61,825 nucleotides of DNA, from assembly GCA_022844225.1 (NCBI GenBank), contig JALHMC010000022.1, positions 1-61,825 on the forward strand, read 5' to 3'. The notes under the pieces are model-generated. The model was given only the letters and a program-made list of their open reading frames with translations, was not told the DNA's origin and made no database searches. How positions within the stretch are numbered: the stretch's first letter is position 1; each line of letters begins with the position of its first letter. The stretch comes from Hyphomicrobiaceae bacterium. Its GTDB lineage: Bacteria; Pseudomonadota; Alphaproteobacteria; Rhizobiales; Hyphomicrobiaceae. Below are positions 61,766 through 61,825 of this stretch, in pieces. A program made the translations under genes and the position numbers.

Positions 61766-61825
61766 ATCACCTCGGAAAAACTACTCGCCCGACGGTTTTC
61801 ACCGCCACCAGCGTGGTTGTTTGAG

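Overview
The window is high-GC bacterial chromosome, most likely an alphaproteobacterium of the Hyphomicrobiales (Bradyrhizobium/Rhodoplanes/Hyphomicrobium-like). This rests on gene content: fixNOQP-GHIS order, BTLCP, DUF3126, DUF6481 and PAS_5 proteins, rhizobial-type IS66 relics and a rhizobial palindromic intergenic repeat. The genus is an inference.

Region 1 (1-7212) is a decayed accessory island. It starts with the tail of a response regulator. Then come IS66 and IS1380 transposase relics, a truncated SbmA/BacA-like ABC transporter, an N-terminally cut GNAT acetyltransferase, several small uncharacterised ORFs, an intact 64-residue peptide with a class II bacteriocin-type double-glycine leader (5818-6012), and frameshifted remains of an ATP-dependent DNA ligase and a tyrosine recombinase. 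It ends at the 3' end of tRNA-Thr(CGU), which is consistent with integration at a tRNA gene.

Region 2 (7300-33000) is ordinary chromosome: a CaiB CoA-transferase, a GMC oxidoreductase and a TcuA-like flavoprotein; a molybdate module (modE, operator palindrome, modABC); an acyl-CoA-dehydrogenase-like flavoprotein; a CNNM/CBS protein; a HAD hydrolase; an HtrA-like protease; an orphan znuA divergent from a DUF1007 gene across a possible Zur site; MFS, desaturase, yidD, iscU-like, folE, hisI, patatin, SDR and CBS genes; and a calcium-binding RTX metalloprotease.

Region 3 (33140-41414) is a complete high-affinity cbb3 oxidase locus, ccoNOQP followed by assembly genes ccoGHIS, behind an FNR/FixK-type box. 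Together they form and mature a microaerobic terminal oxidase.

Region 4 (41444-61825) holds DUF2189, rhomboid, PAS, PilZ, a LapG-like cysteine peptidase, gamma carbonic anhydrase, DUF3126 and cysE. It continues with a 942-residue multidomain PQQ-type sugar dehydrogenase, a thiolase-like protein, and a ParE-type toxin-antitoxin pair lying beside a vestigial copy of the 3' end of a VWA gene. Next are an unusual HD/carboxymuconolactone-decarboxylase fusion paired with a luciferase-like oxidoreductase, a 1.1-kb gene-free repeat cluster, a formamidase family gene, YccF, and a denD/D-2-hydroxyacid dehydrogenase pair.
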